Shown: piece after piece, positions 29,444-38,493 of the stretch | Layout of the letters: the number at the start of each line of letters is the position of its first letter | Position numbering within the stretch: the stretch's first letter is position 1 | Notes under the pieces: generated by a model | What the model saw: only the letters and a program-made list of their open reading frames with translations | Told to the model about the DNA's origin: nothing | Database searches by the model: none | Origin: Janthinobacterium sp. PAMC25594 | Lineage (GTDB): Bacteria; Pseudomonadota; Gammaproteobacteria; Burkholderiales; Burkholderiaceae_D | Direction: 5' to 3' | Length of the DNA: 64,000 nt | Assembly: GCF_019443505.1 (NCBI RefSeq) | Contig: NZ_CP080377.1 | Span: forward strand, 3,348,001 to 3,412,000 | Position numbers and translations under genes: made by a program

Positions 29444-30818
29444 CGGCTGTGCCGCTATCTAAATCAAGTGAAACATTCAGTGAAAGCGAGGCGATCGACA
29501 TGGCCGCCACGTGGGGGTCGGTCAGCTGGACCATCTCGTCGGTCGGTGTAAAGGTGATCGGCAAACGGGCCAGTTCGGCCGTCGAGCCTTGCAAGCTCGC
29601 TTCGGAGACATCACCGAGCAGCGGCAGCATCGAGGCGCGGTACGAGGCCACGGCAAAGCTGGCCGGCAGCAGCGAATCCTGCACGGGCACCGATTTCGGC
29701 CCTTCTTCGCCGATGCTGGGGAAATTGCCCAGGCTGGCAAAGTTCGACAGGCGTTCGAGCAAGTCATCGAGTTCAAGCTGCATGGCGGGACCGTCGCTGA
29801 TGGTGGTGGGCGCGTCCTCTCCGCTGGGCAGGCCCGTGTTGATGACACCTGCCGCCCGTTCGGACAGCAGTTCCGTTTCGGCCACGTCGATCATTTCGGC
29901 CGGCGTGGAGAACAAGGGCACGACGGGCTGGTCGATGGCGCCCTCGGCCAGGCTGGCCAGGTCTTCATGCAGCAAGAGCCAGCGCTTGATGTCCGTGGTC
30001 GACAGGCCCGACTGGCCCAGGTGCACGCGCTGGCGCTCGATCTGGTTCAGCGCGCGTGAAAACATGCCTTGCATGTTCAGCAATTTGCTTTGCGCGCGGC
30101 CGATCGCCTGCGCCGCCTTGTGCGTGGCGCTGTCCGCGTTTTCATCGGAGGTAATCGCCACGAGAATCTCGGAACCCTTTTCCACCCAGTCGCAGGCCAT
30201 GTTCCACTTCGCTTGCGCCGTGCGCAGCCGGAATTCGGAACCGGAAGCGATCGCGTCGGAGAACTCTTCCGTCAAATCCACCAGCCGGCCCAGCAAATGC
30301 TGGAGTTGTTCAACGGATACGCCGCCGACGGCTTGCGCACCAGCCACCTGCGACAGCAGAAAGCCCATTTCCGCTTCGTCTTCCGTCTGGCCCAGGCCCA
30401 GCAAGCTGTCGATGGCGGACAGCACGTTGCGCGCCATGGGCGTGACGCGGTACACGCCCTGCTGCGCATCCCAGGCCAGCAACTGGTTCGAGCGCAGGCG
30501 CAGCAAGACCGTTTCCAGGCTTTCCGGCAATAAATAGGCCAGCTTGGTGTTGATATCAGCGCGCGTATAGGCGGACGTGGCCGCATCGGACGCCAGCTCG
30601 CGCAACACCAGCAGACGCACCAGCACGCCATCGAAACCGCCATGAAACAGGGCCGTAAACACTTGCAGCAAAGGCTGCGCCCGCTTCAAGTGAAATACCT
30701 GCTCGATCTCGTCGGCCGAAATATTGGGCTGGAAATGCGCCTGCAAGGAATCGTGATGCTCTTGCTCTGTCTGATGTGCATCCGTAGCCACGGCTGCACT
30801 TGCCATTATATCAATCAT
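29436..30818 (-). CDS. MksF/JetA-like kleisin subunit of the SMC complex
   Basis: 460 aa. The N-terminal about 130 residues look like a winged helix (LKRAQPLLQVFTALFHGG), the middle is helical, and the last about 150 residues are acidic and Ser/Leu-rich. The kleisin would bridge the two SMC heads. The start at 30818 has GGAAAAG upstream; a second ATG at 30806 is possible. First gene of the operon kleisin, small subunit, SMC, DUF4424, exported protein. The nuclease partner of the Wadjet defence version (JetD/MksG) is not present on either side. Confidence 0.75.
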   Translation of the reverse strand: MIDIMASAAVATDAHQTEQEHHDSLQAHFQPNISADEIEQVFHLKRAQPLLQVFTALFHGGFDGVLVRLLVLRELASDAATSAYTRADINTKLAYLLPESLETVLLRLRSNQLLAWDAQQGVYRVTPMARNVLSAIDSLLGLGQTEDEAEMGFLLSQVAGAQAVGGVSVEQLQHLLGRLVDLTEEFSDAIASGSEFRLRTAQAKWNMACDWVEKGSEILVAITSDENADSATHKAAQAIGRAQSKLLNMQGMFSRALNQIERQRVHLGQSGLSTTDIKRWLLLHEDLASLAEGAIDQPVVPLFSTPAEMIDVAETELLSERAAGVINTGLPSGEDAPTTISDGPAMQLELDDLLERLSNFASLGNFPSIGEEGPKSVPVQDSLLPASFAVASYRASMLPLLGDVSEASLQGSTAELARLPITFTPTDEMVQLTDPHVAAMSIASLSLNVSLDLDSGTADE

Positions 30819-31041
30819 TCTTTTCCGGATGAGTGTTCAGCGGGCGGCGCAGCGGGCTAACGCAGCGCTGCGGGGCGGGGGCGTCAGTATATCAGTTCTG
30901 ACATGCAATTTAGCGTGCGGCAGGGGGCGCTGCGGACGCCGCGCAACGCTGGCGCCTGCGTATTAAGACTCCTGATGGCGAAAACCCATGAAAGGCTGGG
31001 GTCAGACCCGGCGGGTCTGACCCCACAACAACAGCAAGCGC
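30819..31041. promoter_or_regulatory. Promoter region of the SMC operon, with a dispersed hairpin
   Basis: About 220 bp between the SMC operon start and the end of the DUF3108 gene. It holds no ORF of note; the perfect hairpin at 30998-31024 is described separately. The operon promoter must lie here, but no clear box pair was found. Confidence 0.4.
30998..31024. repeat. GGGGTCAGACCC-type dispersed hairpin
   Basis: GGGGTCAGACCC (30998-31009) pairs with GGGTCTGACCCC (31013-31024) around a GGC loop. A sister copy with G in place of A lies at 63054-63084. Both sit at the 3' side of a gene, so they may act as transcript ends although they lack a U tract. Confidence 0.8.
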
Positions 31042-31803
31042 TTACTTCTTGACGATCTTTTGCAAGGTCTGCTCGACATAATCACCGTCTTCATCGGCGA
31101 ACGTTACCTTCACTGGATACCATTCCAGCGACGGCGCCAGCCACAGGTCCACTTGCTGGCCCTTCTTGTCCGGCGGCGGCGCCTTGACCAGGTGGATGGC
31201 AGCCACTTCGCCCAGGCCGGTGGCGACCTTGTCATCCTTGACGACCTTGAAGGTCCACGGCTCGGCATCGTGGCGGCCGGCAACGAAAAAGCTCCATTCC
31301 GAACCGGGCGTGAATTTCTCGGGCGTGGCGCGCGCCACGCTGACCAGTTGCCAGACGGTGCTGTTGCGGTCCTGCTCACCGCCTTTCAGCGGATAGCTGT
31401 CATCGCCCTCGCTGAAGACGATGGTCTTGCTGTCGCGCTTGAACGTGGTGGTGGCCGCTTCCTTGCGGAAACGTTTTTCCACGAATTGAGAAGGCGCCAG
31501 GCCGTAATCGTCCACCGTACCTTCGCTGCGCTGTTCCAGGATCTTGCCGAACAGGGCCGCCTTGGTTTCGGCCAGCAGCGAATACTTGCCGTCGCCCACG
31601 CGCCAGTTGCTGACCGATTCGCCGGACAGCGCAATGCCGCGCTGTTTCGCCTTGATCGAATAGACGAGGTCAGCCGATGGCGCCAGCTTGTAGGGGCGCT
31701 TGATGACGGGATGCTCCACGGGCGCGTCGGCCATGGCGGGAGTCAGGGTGGCGGCCAGCAAGCTGGCCAGCACAGCGCGTTTAAAAGTAGTCAAAGTCAT
31801 CAT
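31042..31803 (-). CDS. DUF3108 exported protein
   Basis: 253 aa with a signal peptide (1-25, ending AMADAP) and a beta-rich DUF3108 body (typical WRVGDGKYSLL near the start and LWLAPSLEWYPVKV near the end). The function is unknown; the family is periplasmic and common in beta-proteobacteria. Its ATG immediately follows the stop codon of the upstream DUF3108 gene (TAA-ATG), so the pair is a tandem duplication expressed together. Confidence 0.85.
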   Translation of the reverse strand: MMTLTTFKRAVLASLLAATLTPAMADAPVEHPVIKRPYKLAPSADLVYSIKAKQRGIALSGESVSNWRVGDGKYSLLAETKAALFGKILEQRSEGTVDDYGLAPSQFVEKRFRKEAATTTFKRDSKTIVFSEGDDSYPLKGGEQDRNSTVWQLVSVARATPEKFTPGSEWSFFVAGRHDAEPWTFKVVKDDKVATGLGEVAAIHLVKAPPPDKKGQQVDLWLAPSLEWYPVKVTFADEDGDYVEQTLQKIVKK

Positions 31804-32916
31804 TTATTTTCCTGTAGCGTCATTGACGCGAATTTGGGTCACGGTTTGCGTGGTCAAAGCCCCGCTCGCCTCGGTATTGCGTATTTGTACCGGATACCAT
31901 TGCATGGACGGCGCCAGCCAGATATCGAGCTGCGACGAATAGCTGCCGGGCTTCGGTGGCCGGCGCAGATGCCAGGTCACCAGACGGCCCATTTTGGTCT
32001 CGAGTTCTTCTTCGCCCACCAGCTGGAAGCGGAACACGGTCGCTTCCTTTTCCTCGCCGACGAGGATGTCGATATTGCCGGCCAGCTGGTTGACGTCGGC
32101 GCGGCCGATGGCGGCCAGCTGGAACGGCACGGTGGCCTTGTCCTGCGCCCCCTCCTGCCATGGAACCGTGGCCGTCGTGGCCGAAAACGTGATGGCCTTG
32201 GCGTCGCGGTTGAAATGCATGGCCGTTTGCGCGCGGCCCTTGCGTTTTTCCGTGGCCGTGACAGGCACGATGCCGCTGCCATCGATCACCCCCTCGCTGG
32301 TCAGCACCAGCAGGTTGATACGCGTGATCAGCATGCTCAAGCCCACTTCCAGTTTCAGCTGGTAGGTATCGCCTTTGTTCTCCCACGCCATGGCGGCCAC
32401 GCCCTGCCACTTGGTACCGTCGGCATCGCGCCGGTCCACGTGCAAGTCGAACTGGGCCGAGGCAGGCACATTCGTCTTGTAGTGCCGTGCCTGCTCGACG
32501 GCCGGTGGTGGCGGCGCGGCAGCTGGCGCGGGCGCGGCCGCCACGGCGGGCACGGGCGCCGTGATGGCCGGGGCAGCCACTGCGGCCGGCTCGGACGTGG
32601 CAGGGCCTTCCGGCACATCGCTGGCGGGCGCCGTCCACTGGGGCGTTTCGCTCGACGCCAGTTCCGTCGGCGGCGGCGGTGGTGGCGGCCTGGGCTTGGG
32701 CATGGGGAGCTCGGGCGGCGGTGGCACCACTGGCAGGGGCCTGGGCGGCTCGGCGATCAAGGCCATGCTGACCACCTGCGCATGATTCTGTCCCAGCGGT
32801 ACCATGCGGGCATGCGAGGTGAGCCATTCCAACGCCACGTAATGCAGTGCGCCGATGACCGCGACAAAGATGACGGTACGGCGGCGCGGCGGCGAAAAGA
32901 AGGAGTCTGGCATCAT
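31804..32916 (-). CDS. DUF3108 protein with TonB-like Pro-rich N-terminus
   Basis: 370 aa. A single membrane anchor (about 13-33, TVIFVAVIGALHYVALEWL) is followed by a Pro-rich stretch (about 50-80, with runs of PPPPPP) that resembles the periplasm-spanning linker of TonB. An Ala/Pro spacer and a C-terminal DUF3108 domain (about 150-370) follow, with WLAPSMQWYPVQI matching the sister protein downstream. Membrane tethering distinguishes this copy from its soluble neighbour. Confidence 0.82.
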   Translation of the reverse strand: MMPDSFFSPPRRRTVIFVAVIGALHYVALEWLTSHARMVPLGQNHAQVVSMALIAEPPRPLPVVPPPPELPMPKPRPPPPPPPTELASSETPQWTAPASDVPEGPATSEPAAVAAPAITAPVPAVAAAPAPAAAPPPPAVEQARHYKTNVPASAQFDLHVDRRDADGTKWQGVAAMAWENKGDTYQLKLEVGLSMLITRINLLVLTSEGVIDGSGIVPVTATEKRKGRAQTAMHFNRDAKAITFSATTATVPWQEGAQDKATVPFQLAAIGRADVNQLAGNIDILVGEEKEATVFRFQLVGEEELETKMGRLVTWHLRRPPKPGSYSSQLDIWLAPSMQWYPVQIRNTEASGALTTQTVTQIRVNDATGK

Positions 32917-33065
32917 AGGCTGTAGTGTAACGCTTCCGCCCCACTTCCCGCGTCTTGCCCGTGCTCAACTCCTGATGTTTTATGTAAGAAAATGTTGGCA
33001 GCGTTGCGTCAGTTGCAAGCTGATATCTGCTACGCTAGGGACATCCACCTACCAGGAGATTTCGC

Positions 33066-33782
33066 ATGGCAAATCCGCAAATGCCCCAAATACCGGGCGC
33101 AGCAGTTGTGACCGATACCCTCGACTTCGTCAAGAACCTGTGGGGCAGCATGAGCGTGCCCGGCATGGGCATGCCCGGCATCACGGCGCCCACCATGTCG
33201 GTGGAAGAGCTGGACAAGAAAATCAGCGACCTGAAAGCCGTCGAAGCATGGCTGAACCTCAATACCAGCATGCTGCGCGGCAGTATCCAGGCGCTGGAAG
33301 TACAGCGCGGCACCATCGCCACCCTGAAATCGATGGGTGCTTCACTGGCGGCGGCCATCACCCAGCCAGGCGCCAGCGAGAAAACCGTCTTTGAATCGGT
33401 GCCCTACGCTTCCGCGTTTTTCCAGCAGGCAACACCTGCGGCGCCAGCGCCAAAACCGGCGCCCGCACCTGCACCCGCGCCGGAACCCGCTGCGGCGGCG
33501 CCCGACGATGCCGGCAACCAGGCAGCAGCCCAGTTGGCCAATCCAAGTGCTTGGTGGAATTTGTTACAAGATCAGTTCAAGCAGGCGGTGTCGACGGCAA
33601 TGTCGCCCGATGCTGCCAGTGCGGCAGCGGCCAGCTTTGGCAGCGTAAGCAAAGCCAAGCCAGCGGCCAGCAAGCCGGCCAAACCTGCCGAGGCAGGCAC
33701 GGCAGCCAAGGCCAAGGCCCCGCTGCGCAAGGCGCCCGCGAAACGCGCAGCGCCCAAGGCTAAAGCACCAGGCAAGGCCTAG
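33066..33782 (+). CDS. phaM: PhaM-like polyhydroxyalkanoate granule protein
   Basis: 238 aa, ribosome site AGGAGA. The N-terminal PhaM domain is clear: FVKNLWGSM and the conserved helix ELDKKISDLKAVEAWLNLN followed by QALEVQRGTIATL. A Pro/Ala linker (about 120-150) and a Lys/Ala/Pro-rich histone-H1-like tail (about 195-238) follow. In Ralstonia PhaM activates PHA synthase and tethers granules to the nucleoid through such a basic tail. No pha synthesis genes are in the window. Assignment by domain is strong; activation of a local PhaC is inference. Confidence 0.92.
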   Translation: MANPQMPQIPGAAVVTDTLDFVKNLWGSMSVPGMGMPGITAPTMSVEELDKKISDLKAVEAWLNLNTSMLRGSIQALEVQRGTIATLKSMGASLAAAITQPGASEKTVFESVPYASAFFQQATPAAPAPKPAPAPAPAPEPAAAAPDDAGNQAAAQLANPSAWWNLLQDQFKQAVSTAMSPDAASAAAASFGSVSKAKPAASKPAKPAEAGTAAKAKAPLRKAPAKRAAPKAKAPGKA

Positions 33783-33803
33783 CACTGCAAGCCAGCGATA
33801 TGA

Positions 33804-34019
33804 TCAGGCGATACGATGAATGCGGATCGCCTCGATCATGTTGTCGGCCTGGCGTTTTACGTCACCGATCGTGATCAGGCCTTCGTCGGCCAGCGCCTTG
33901 GCGTGCTCGTACGAAGACTGGAATGTTTCCAGCGTGTCTCCCTTGGCGGCGACCGGGCGTACCCAGGCAATACTGCCGACCTTCATTTTTTTGTACACTT
34001 CATTGACCACATCACGCAT
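33804..34019 (-). CDS. Small helical hypothetical protein
   Basis: 71 aa from ATG 34019, preceded by AAGGAAG; the longer frame upstream is the shadow of the response regulator gene. It starts MRDVVNEVYKKMKVG and is mainly helical and soluble. It is unrecognised, but the strong ribosome site and normal codon use support it. It lies 65 bp after the response regulator-TPR gene on the same strand and may be cotranscribed. Confidence 0.7.
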   Translation of the reverse strand: MRDVVNEVYKKMKVGSIAWVRPVAAKGDTLETFQSSYEHAKALADEGLITIGDVKRQADNMIEAIRIHRIA

Positions 34020-34083
34020 AGTTTCTTCCTTATTGTTGTAAAGCAACTCAAGCACGGGCGAACCCACGCTGGCCCCTAGTTTA

Positions 34084-35814
34084 TCATCCGGCACGCTCGC
34101 GCACGGATTTTCCCCCTTTTTCCGGCGCCGGCGGCGTTTTTTCCGGCACATCGACGGCCTGTTCCGGCCCGGGCGGCGGCGTCAGCTGCACCAGTTGCTC
34201 CATCAATTGCGCAAAGCGCTGCTGTCCCGGTGCAATTTTGTCTACATACAACAACACTTCCATGGCTTCGGCCGCCAATTCCGCCTGGTAACCGCGCTGC
34301 TCCAGGAAAGACACGATGATTTGCGCGGAATTGAACAGGATGCGCAGGTTGTTCGGCAGTTTTTCGCGTGCCGCGCGCATCCAGGCGACCGCCTCGTTGA
34401 GCTTGTCCGTCTTCCATAGCAGGACGCCCTTGTTCATCAAATCCGACGCTTCCTTGCGCGCAGCGATGATCAGGCTGGTCCCTTCGTCGCCCATCTTCGC
34501 CTTGTCGAAGATCTTTTGCACCTCGTCCTGCACCACCTGGTTGTCGTGATTGTTCTTCACCACGTAGCACAGCAGGCCGGCCGGCGCGTCCTTGACGCCG
34601 ACGGCGAACAGCAGGGTCGCCAGTTCCATGCAGATACTTTTTTCGGGCCGCGCCGGGTCTTCCGCCAGCATGGCTTCGAGTTCGTCGCCGCACTTGCGCG
34701 CGCGCCGGTAATCGCCCGTTTCGTGGTGCACCATGCCTTCCGTGATCTTCGCGCGCAAACCGATTTGCTCGGGCGGGAATTCACGCTGCGCCAGCAACAG
34801 CCATTGCAGCGCCTCCTTGGCATCCTTCTTCAGTCCGCACACGCGCGCCAGGCCCAGATAGGCATCGGGCGTCTTCATGACGGAAAATTCACCGATGGAA
34901 ATACATTTGCGAAAAGCCTTTTCCGCCATGCTGACATTGCCGATCTTTAACGCCGCCAGCCCCAGATTGCGCTGGCGCGGCACGGAATTGGGCGACAGGC
35001 GCGCCGCCTTTTCCAGTACGCCGCACGCTTCCTCGTGCTGACCCATCAGCTGGTAAGCGACGGCCATCTGATCATAGGCATCGATGTAATACTTGTTTTC
35101 GACGATCACGCCCTGGAAGATCTGCCGCGCCGCCTCGTGCTCGCCGTTATTCATGCGGATCTTGCCCAGGCCCGCCCTGGCCCAGCTGTAATCGCGCTCG
35201 GCCAGCACTTTTTCGTACACGGCGCGGGCCTTTTCCGGCTCGCCGCTTTTCAGCAGCAACGATGCCTTCATGCGCAGCAATTCCAGCGCGTGCAGCTTGT
35301 TGAGCTCGATCTGCGCGTCGCACAATCTGGCCGCGCGCAAATAATCCTTTTCCATGCAGGCCTGGTCGATTTCGCGGAACACCTGCTTCTTGTGCCACAC
35401 GCGGTTCAGCCGCGTCAGCAGCACGCCTTCCGTGATCGGCTTGATCAGGTAGGCGTCGGGCTGGTGCTCGGCCGCGCCCATCACCGATTCCACGCTTTTT
35501 TCGGCCGACACCATCAGCCATACGCTCGATGGCGCCGTCAGGTTGCGCACGCGCGTCTCTTCCAGCACTTGCTGGCCATTCTTGCCTTCGCCCAGGTTGT
35601 AATCGCACAGCACCACGTCATAGCGCGTCTTGGCCAGCAGCTTCATGGCTTCGCCGCCGCTGGCCGCCTGGTCGATATGGCGCGCACCCAGGTTGCGCAA
35701 GGATTCGCGCAGCAGGATGCGGATGCCGATGAAGTCGTCGACCAGCAGATAATGCTTGTCGGCCCAGTCGGTGCTGCCCGCTTCGGCGGCGGTGGCGTGG
35801 CTGTCTGTCGTCAT
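34084..35814 (-). CDS. Response regulator with C-terminal TPR repeats
   Basis: 576 aa, ribosome site GAGGA. The N-terminal receiver domain (about 20-145) has the acidic pair in LVDDF, the phospho-acceptor Asp in VLCDYNLG and the Lys in YLIKPITEG. At least six tetratricopeptide repeats follow (about 150-500), with a Pro-rich tail. There is no DNA-binding or enzymatic domain, so output is likely through protein-protein contact. The partner histidine kinase gene lies 11 bp upstream on the same strand. Confidence 0.9.
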   Translation of the reverse strand: MTTDSHATAAEAGSTDWADKHYLLVDDFIGIRILLRESLRNLGARHIDQAASGGEAMKLLAKTRYDVVLCDYNLGEGKNGQQVLEETRVRNLTAPSSVWLMVSAEKSVESVMGAAEHQPDAYLIKPITEGVLLTRLNRVWHKKQVFREIDQACMEKDYLRAARLCDAQIELNKLHALELLRMKASLLLKSGEPEKARAVYEKVLAERDYSWARAGLGKIRMNNGEHEAARQIFQGVIVENKYYIDAYDQMAVAYQLMGQHEEACGVLEKAARLSPNSVPRQRNLGLAALKIGNVSMAEKAFRKCISIGEFSVMKTPDAYLGLARVCGLKKDAKEALQWLLLAQREFPPEQIGLRAKITEGMVHHETGDYRRARKCGDELEAMLAEDPARPEKSICMELATLLFAVGVKDAPAGLLCYVVKNNHDNQVVQDEVQKIFDKAKMGDEGTSLIIAARKEASDLMNKGVLLWKTDKLNEAVAWMRAAREKLPNNLRILFNSAQIIVSFLEQRGYQAELAAEAMEVLLYVDKIAPGQQRFAQLMEQLVQLTPPPGPEQAVDVPEKTPPAPEKGGKSVRERAG

Positions 35815-35825
35815 GGCATCCTCGT

Positions 35826-36545
35826 TCAGGGCAGGCGCAGGATGAAACAGCCGCCGCCCAACGCGCCGCCATTTTCCAGGGCGATGCTGCCGCTATTGCC
35901 CCGGTGCTTGTGCATCTTCGCCACTTCGCTGGAGAAATACAGGCCCAGTCCCGTGCTGTTGGTGGAAAAGTTCACGCCGGCCGCCATGCCATCCATGGCC
36001 GCGCTGCCCGCGTCGAGCAGCGCCTGCGAGTAGCCGTCGCCATTGTCTTCCACGCGCAGCTCGAGCATATCGTCGTGCTCCTGCACCGACAGGCGGATCG
36101 TGTCCTTCGTGTAGCGGATGGCGTTGTTGATGGCATGCGCCAGCACGCCGATGACCAGGTCTTCATCGATGGTCCAGATCAGCTCGGCCGGGCAAGCCGT
36201 CTCCAGGCGGATGCCTTTCGAGGCCAGCAGGATCTTTTCCTGGTCCACCACCTGGTCGATGACCTGGCTCACCAGTTGCGGCTGCACGTCGAAGGGGTAG
36301 CCGGGCTTGCCCACTTCCTTGTACAGGGCCAGCAGCTGGATCAGGTTATCGTTGAGTCGCTTGGTCTGGTACAGCATCTGCGCCATCTGCAGGTAGGCGG
36401 GGTCGGCCTGGGGGGCTTCCTTCGCCTGCTCGGCCGCCAGCAGCGACTCCAAAGTGCCGCTGACCACGCTGATCGAGTTTTTCATGTCGTGCACGGTCGA
36501 CGCCAGGAACAGGAAAAGCTCGGGCGAGCTGTGTTGATTTTCCAC
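35826..36545 (-). CDS. Soluble histidine kinase without a sensor domain
   Basis: 239 aa starting at a GTG (36545) with AGGAG upstream. A short N-terminal HisKA-like helix carries His19 in TVHDMKNSISVV, and an HATPase domain follows (NNAIRY N-box, DNGDGYS, GLGLYFSS). There is no membrane segment, PAS or other input domain, so signal input must come from another protein. It forms a two-gene system with the response regulator-TPR gene. Confidence 0.9.
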   Translation of the reverse strand: MENQHSSPELFLFLASTVHDMKNSISVVSGTLESLLAAEQAKEAPQADPAYLQMAQMLYQTKRLNDNLIQLLALYKEVGKPGYPFDVQPQLVSQVIDQVVDQEKILLASKGIRLETACPAELIWTIDEDLVIGVLAHAINNAIRYTKDTIRLSVQEHDDMLELRVEDNGDGYSQALLDAGSAAMDGMAAGVNFSTNSTGLGLYFSSEVAKMHKHRGNSGSIALENGGALGGGCFILRLP

Positions 36546-36650
36546 CGGATATCTCCTTGGGGCCGCAGCTTGAATATTGCCAAGGATAAATTATACCGCC
36601 AGCCTGCGGACGCCAGCCAGGCGCGCGCAAAGTCCGTGACCTGACGCAAC

Positions 36651-36682
36651 AATGCCGCCCCCGCTGGCGCCGGGGCGGCATT
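36651..36682. terminator. Hairpin at the end of the encapsulin cargo gene
   Basis: AATGCCGCCCC pairs with GGGGCGGCATT around a 10-nt loop. It lies 20 bp beyond the stop of the cysteine desulfurase gene; on the minus strand it is followed by only a weak T-rich stretch (TTGTTG). Confidence 0.65.
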
Positions 36683-36702
36683 CGCATGACAAGGCGACAA
36701 TA

Positions 36703-38493
36703 TCAGCGCCGGGCACCCGCCAGGCGGCGCACCACAGCGATCAGCCGGTCGATTTCCTCATACGTGTTGTAGAAGGCGAACGATGGCCGCACCGTCGCTT
36801 CCACGCCGAAGCGGCGCAAGATCGGCTGGGCGCAGTGGTGGCCCGAGCGCACGGCGATGCCCTCGTCGTTCAGGGCGCGCCCCACTTCCGCCGGCTCGTA
36901 GCCGGCCAGCACAAAAGAAGCCACGCTGGCCTTGTCCAGCGCCGTGCCGATCAGGCGCACGCCGGCAATCGCCTGCAGATGGTGCGTGGCGTATTCCAGC
37001 AGCGCGTGCTCGTAGGCGGCGATATTCTCCAGGCCGATGCGCTGCACGTAATCGATGGCCGCGCCCAGGCCCACGGCATCGGCGATATTGCCCGTGCCCG
37101 CCTCGAAACGGTTCGGTACGCCCTGGTAGACGGTGCGCTCGAACGTCACGTCGGCGATCATGTTGCCGCCGCCTTGCCATGGCGGCAATTGCTCCAGCAA
37201 GTCCGCCTTGCCATACACGGCGCCGATGCCCGTCGGGCCGAACACTTTATGTCCCGAAAACACATAGAAATCCGCACCGAGCGCCTGCACGTCCACGCGC
37301 AGGTGCGACACGGCTTGCGCCCCATCGACCAGCACGCGCACGCCGGCCGCATGCGCCAGCGCGATGATCTGCGCCACGGGCGTCACCGTCCCCAGCGCAT
37401 TCGACACCTGCGTCACGGACACCAGTTTGGTGCGCCCGTTGAGCAGCTTGCGGAACTCGTCGACGATGATCTGGCCGCTGTCGTCGACGGGAATCACGCG
37501 CAGTGTCGCGCCCTTTTCCGCCGCCAGCTGCTGCCACGGCACGATATTGGCGTGGTGCTCCAATTGCGACACGATGATCTCGTCGCCGCTGCCGATATAT
37601 TTTCGGCCGAAGGTATTGGCGACCAGATTGATGCCTTCCGTGGCGCCGCGCACGAAGATGATTTCATTGGGCGAAGCAGCGCCAAGGAAATGGGCGACCT
37701 TGGCGCGCGCGGCCTCGTACGCATTGCTGGCGCGCGCCGCCAATGCGTGGGCAGCACGGTGGATGTTCGAATTCTCGTGCGCATAGAAATACGATATGCG
37801 GTCGATCACCGATTGCGGCTTGTGCGTGGTGGCCGCATTGTCGAACCACACCAAAGGCTTGCCGTTGACGCGCTCAAGCAACACGGGAAAATCGCGCCGC
37901 ACGGCATGCACGTCGAATGGCGCGGGGGTTTGGCCATGCCCTTGCTGCCGCGCAGGCAGCTCGGTCTGGAAATAGAACGCGGGCTGGCTGTCAGATGGCG
38001 ATACGGGCAGCTGGCGCGTGGGCGCGCGCTGCGGCGTGGCAAACAGTCCTCGCAGGTCGTCAGGAGCGGCTTGCCCCAGTCCCTGCTGCGCCAGGCCATC
38101 GAGCTTGTCGTGCGATGCGGGATAGCCATGCGCGCCGCCGACAAAATAGTAGGGCGACGGCGCACCGAGGGCGGACAGCCGTGGCGTCGGCACGGAAGCC
38201 GGCGCCGGCGCAATCGGCGACTCCAGGGGCGCCGTCACGGGCGGCACTTGCGCCGTCGCCACGCCGGGGGCGATGGCGGCGAACGAAGGGCCGGGCTGCG
38301 GCGGCGGACGGTTCACGTAGCGGGGCACCGCATCGAGCACGCTGCCGGAACCGCCAAGGCTGGGCGACTTGTCCAAGCCCGGCAAACGGGCAAAGAATTC
38401 ACCGGCCAGGCGGTTCAGGGTCGCTTCGTCGGGCAAAAGGGACGACGGCGACAGGGCCGCCGCGCCATCACTTGTAGGTGTCTGGGTAGTCAT
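36703..38493 (-). CDS. Family 2A encapsulin cargo protein, cysteine desulfurase (SufS-like)
   Basis: 596 aa from ATG 38493, overlapping the shell gene by 26 bp. An N-terminal Pro/Ala-rich, low-complexity extension of about 190 residues carries the targeting region known for this cargo family. A complete SufS-type PLP domain follows, with the PLP Lys in SGHKVFGPTGIG and the catalytic Cys554 in SGHHCAQP. It removes sulfur from cysteine as a persulfide, inside the encapsulin shell, where in related bacteria elemental sulfur is stored. The overlap couples cargo to shell synthesis. Confidence 0.95.
   Translation of the reverse strand: MTTQTPTSDGAAALSPSSLLPDEATLNRLAGEFFARLPGLDKSPSLGGSGSVLDAVPRYVNRPPPQPGPSFAAIAPGVATAQVPPVTAPLESPIAPAPASVPTPRLSALGAPSPYYFVGGAHGYPASHDKLDGLAQQGLGQAAPDDLRGLFATPQRAPTRQLPVSPSDSQPAFYFQTELPARQQGHGQTPAPFDVHAVRRDFPVLLERVNGKPLVWFDNAATTHKPQSVIDRISYFYAHENSNIHRAAHALAARASNAYEAARAKVAHFLGAASPNEIIFVRGATEGINLVANTFGRKYIGSGDEIIVSQLEHHANIVPWQQLAAEKGATLRVIPVDDSGQIIVDEFRKLLNGRTKLVSVTQVSNALGTVTPVAQIIALAHAAGVRVLVDGAQAVSHLRVDVQALGADFYVFSGHKVFGPTGIGAVYGKADLLEQLPPWQGGGNMIADVTFERTVYQGVPNRFEAGTGNIADAVGLGAAIDYVQRIGLENIAAYEHALLEYATHHLQAIAGVRLIGTALDKASVASFVLAGYEPAEVGRALNDEGIAVRSGHHCAQPILRRFGVEATVRPSFAFYNTYEEIDRLIAVVRRLAGARR

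Noticed and set aside
25869..30818. Wadjet (JetABCD) defence system
   Set aside because: No JetD-like nuclease gene adjacent; described instead as an Mks/Jet-type SMC operon.
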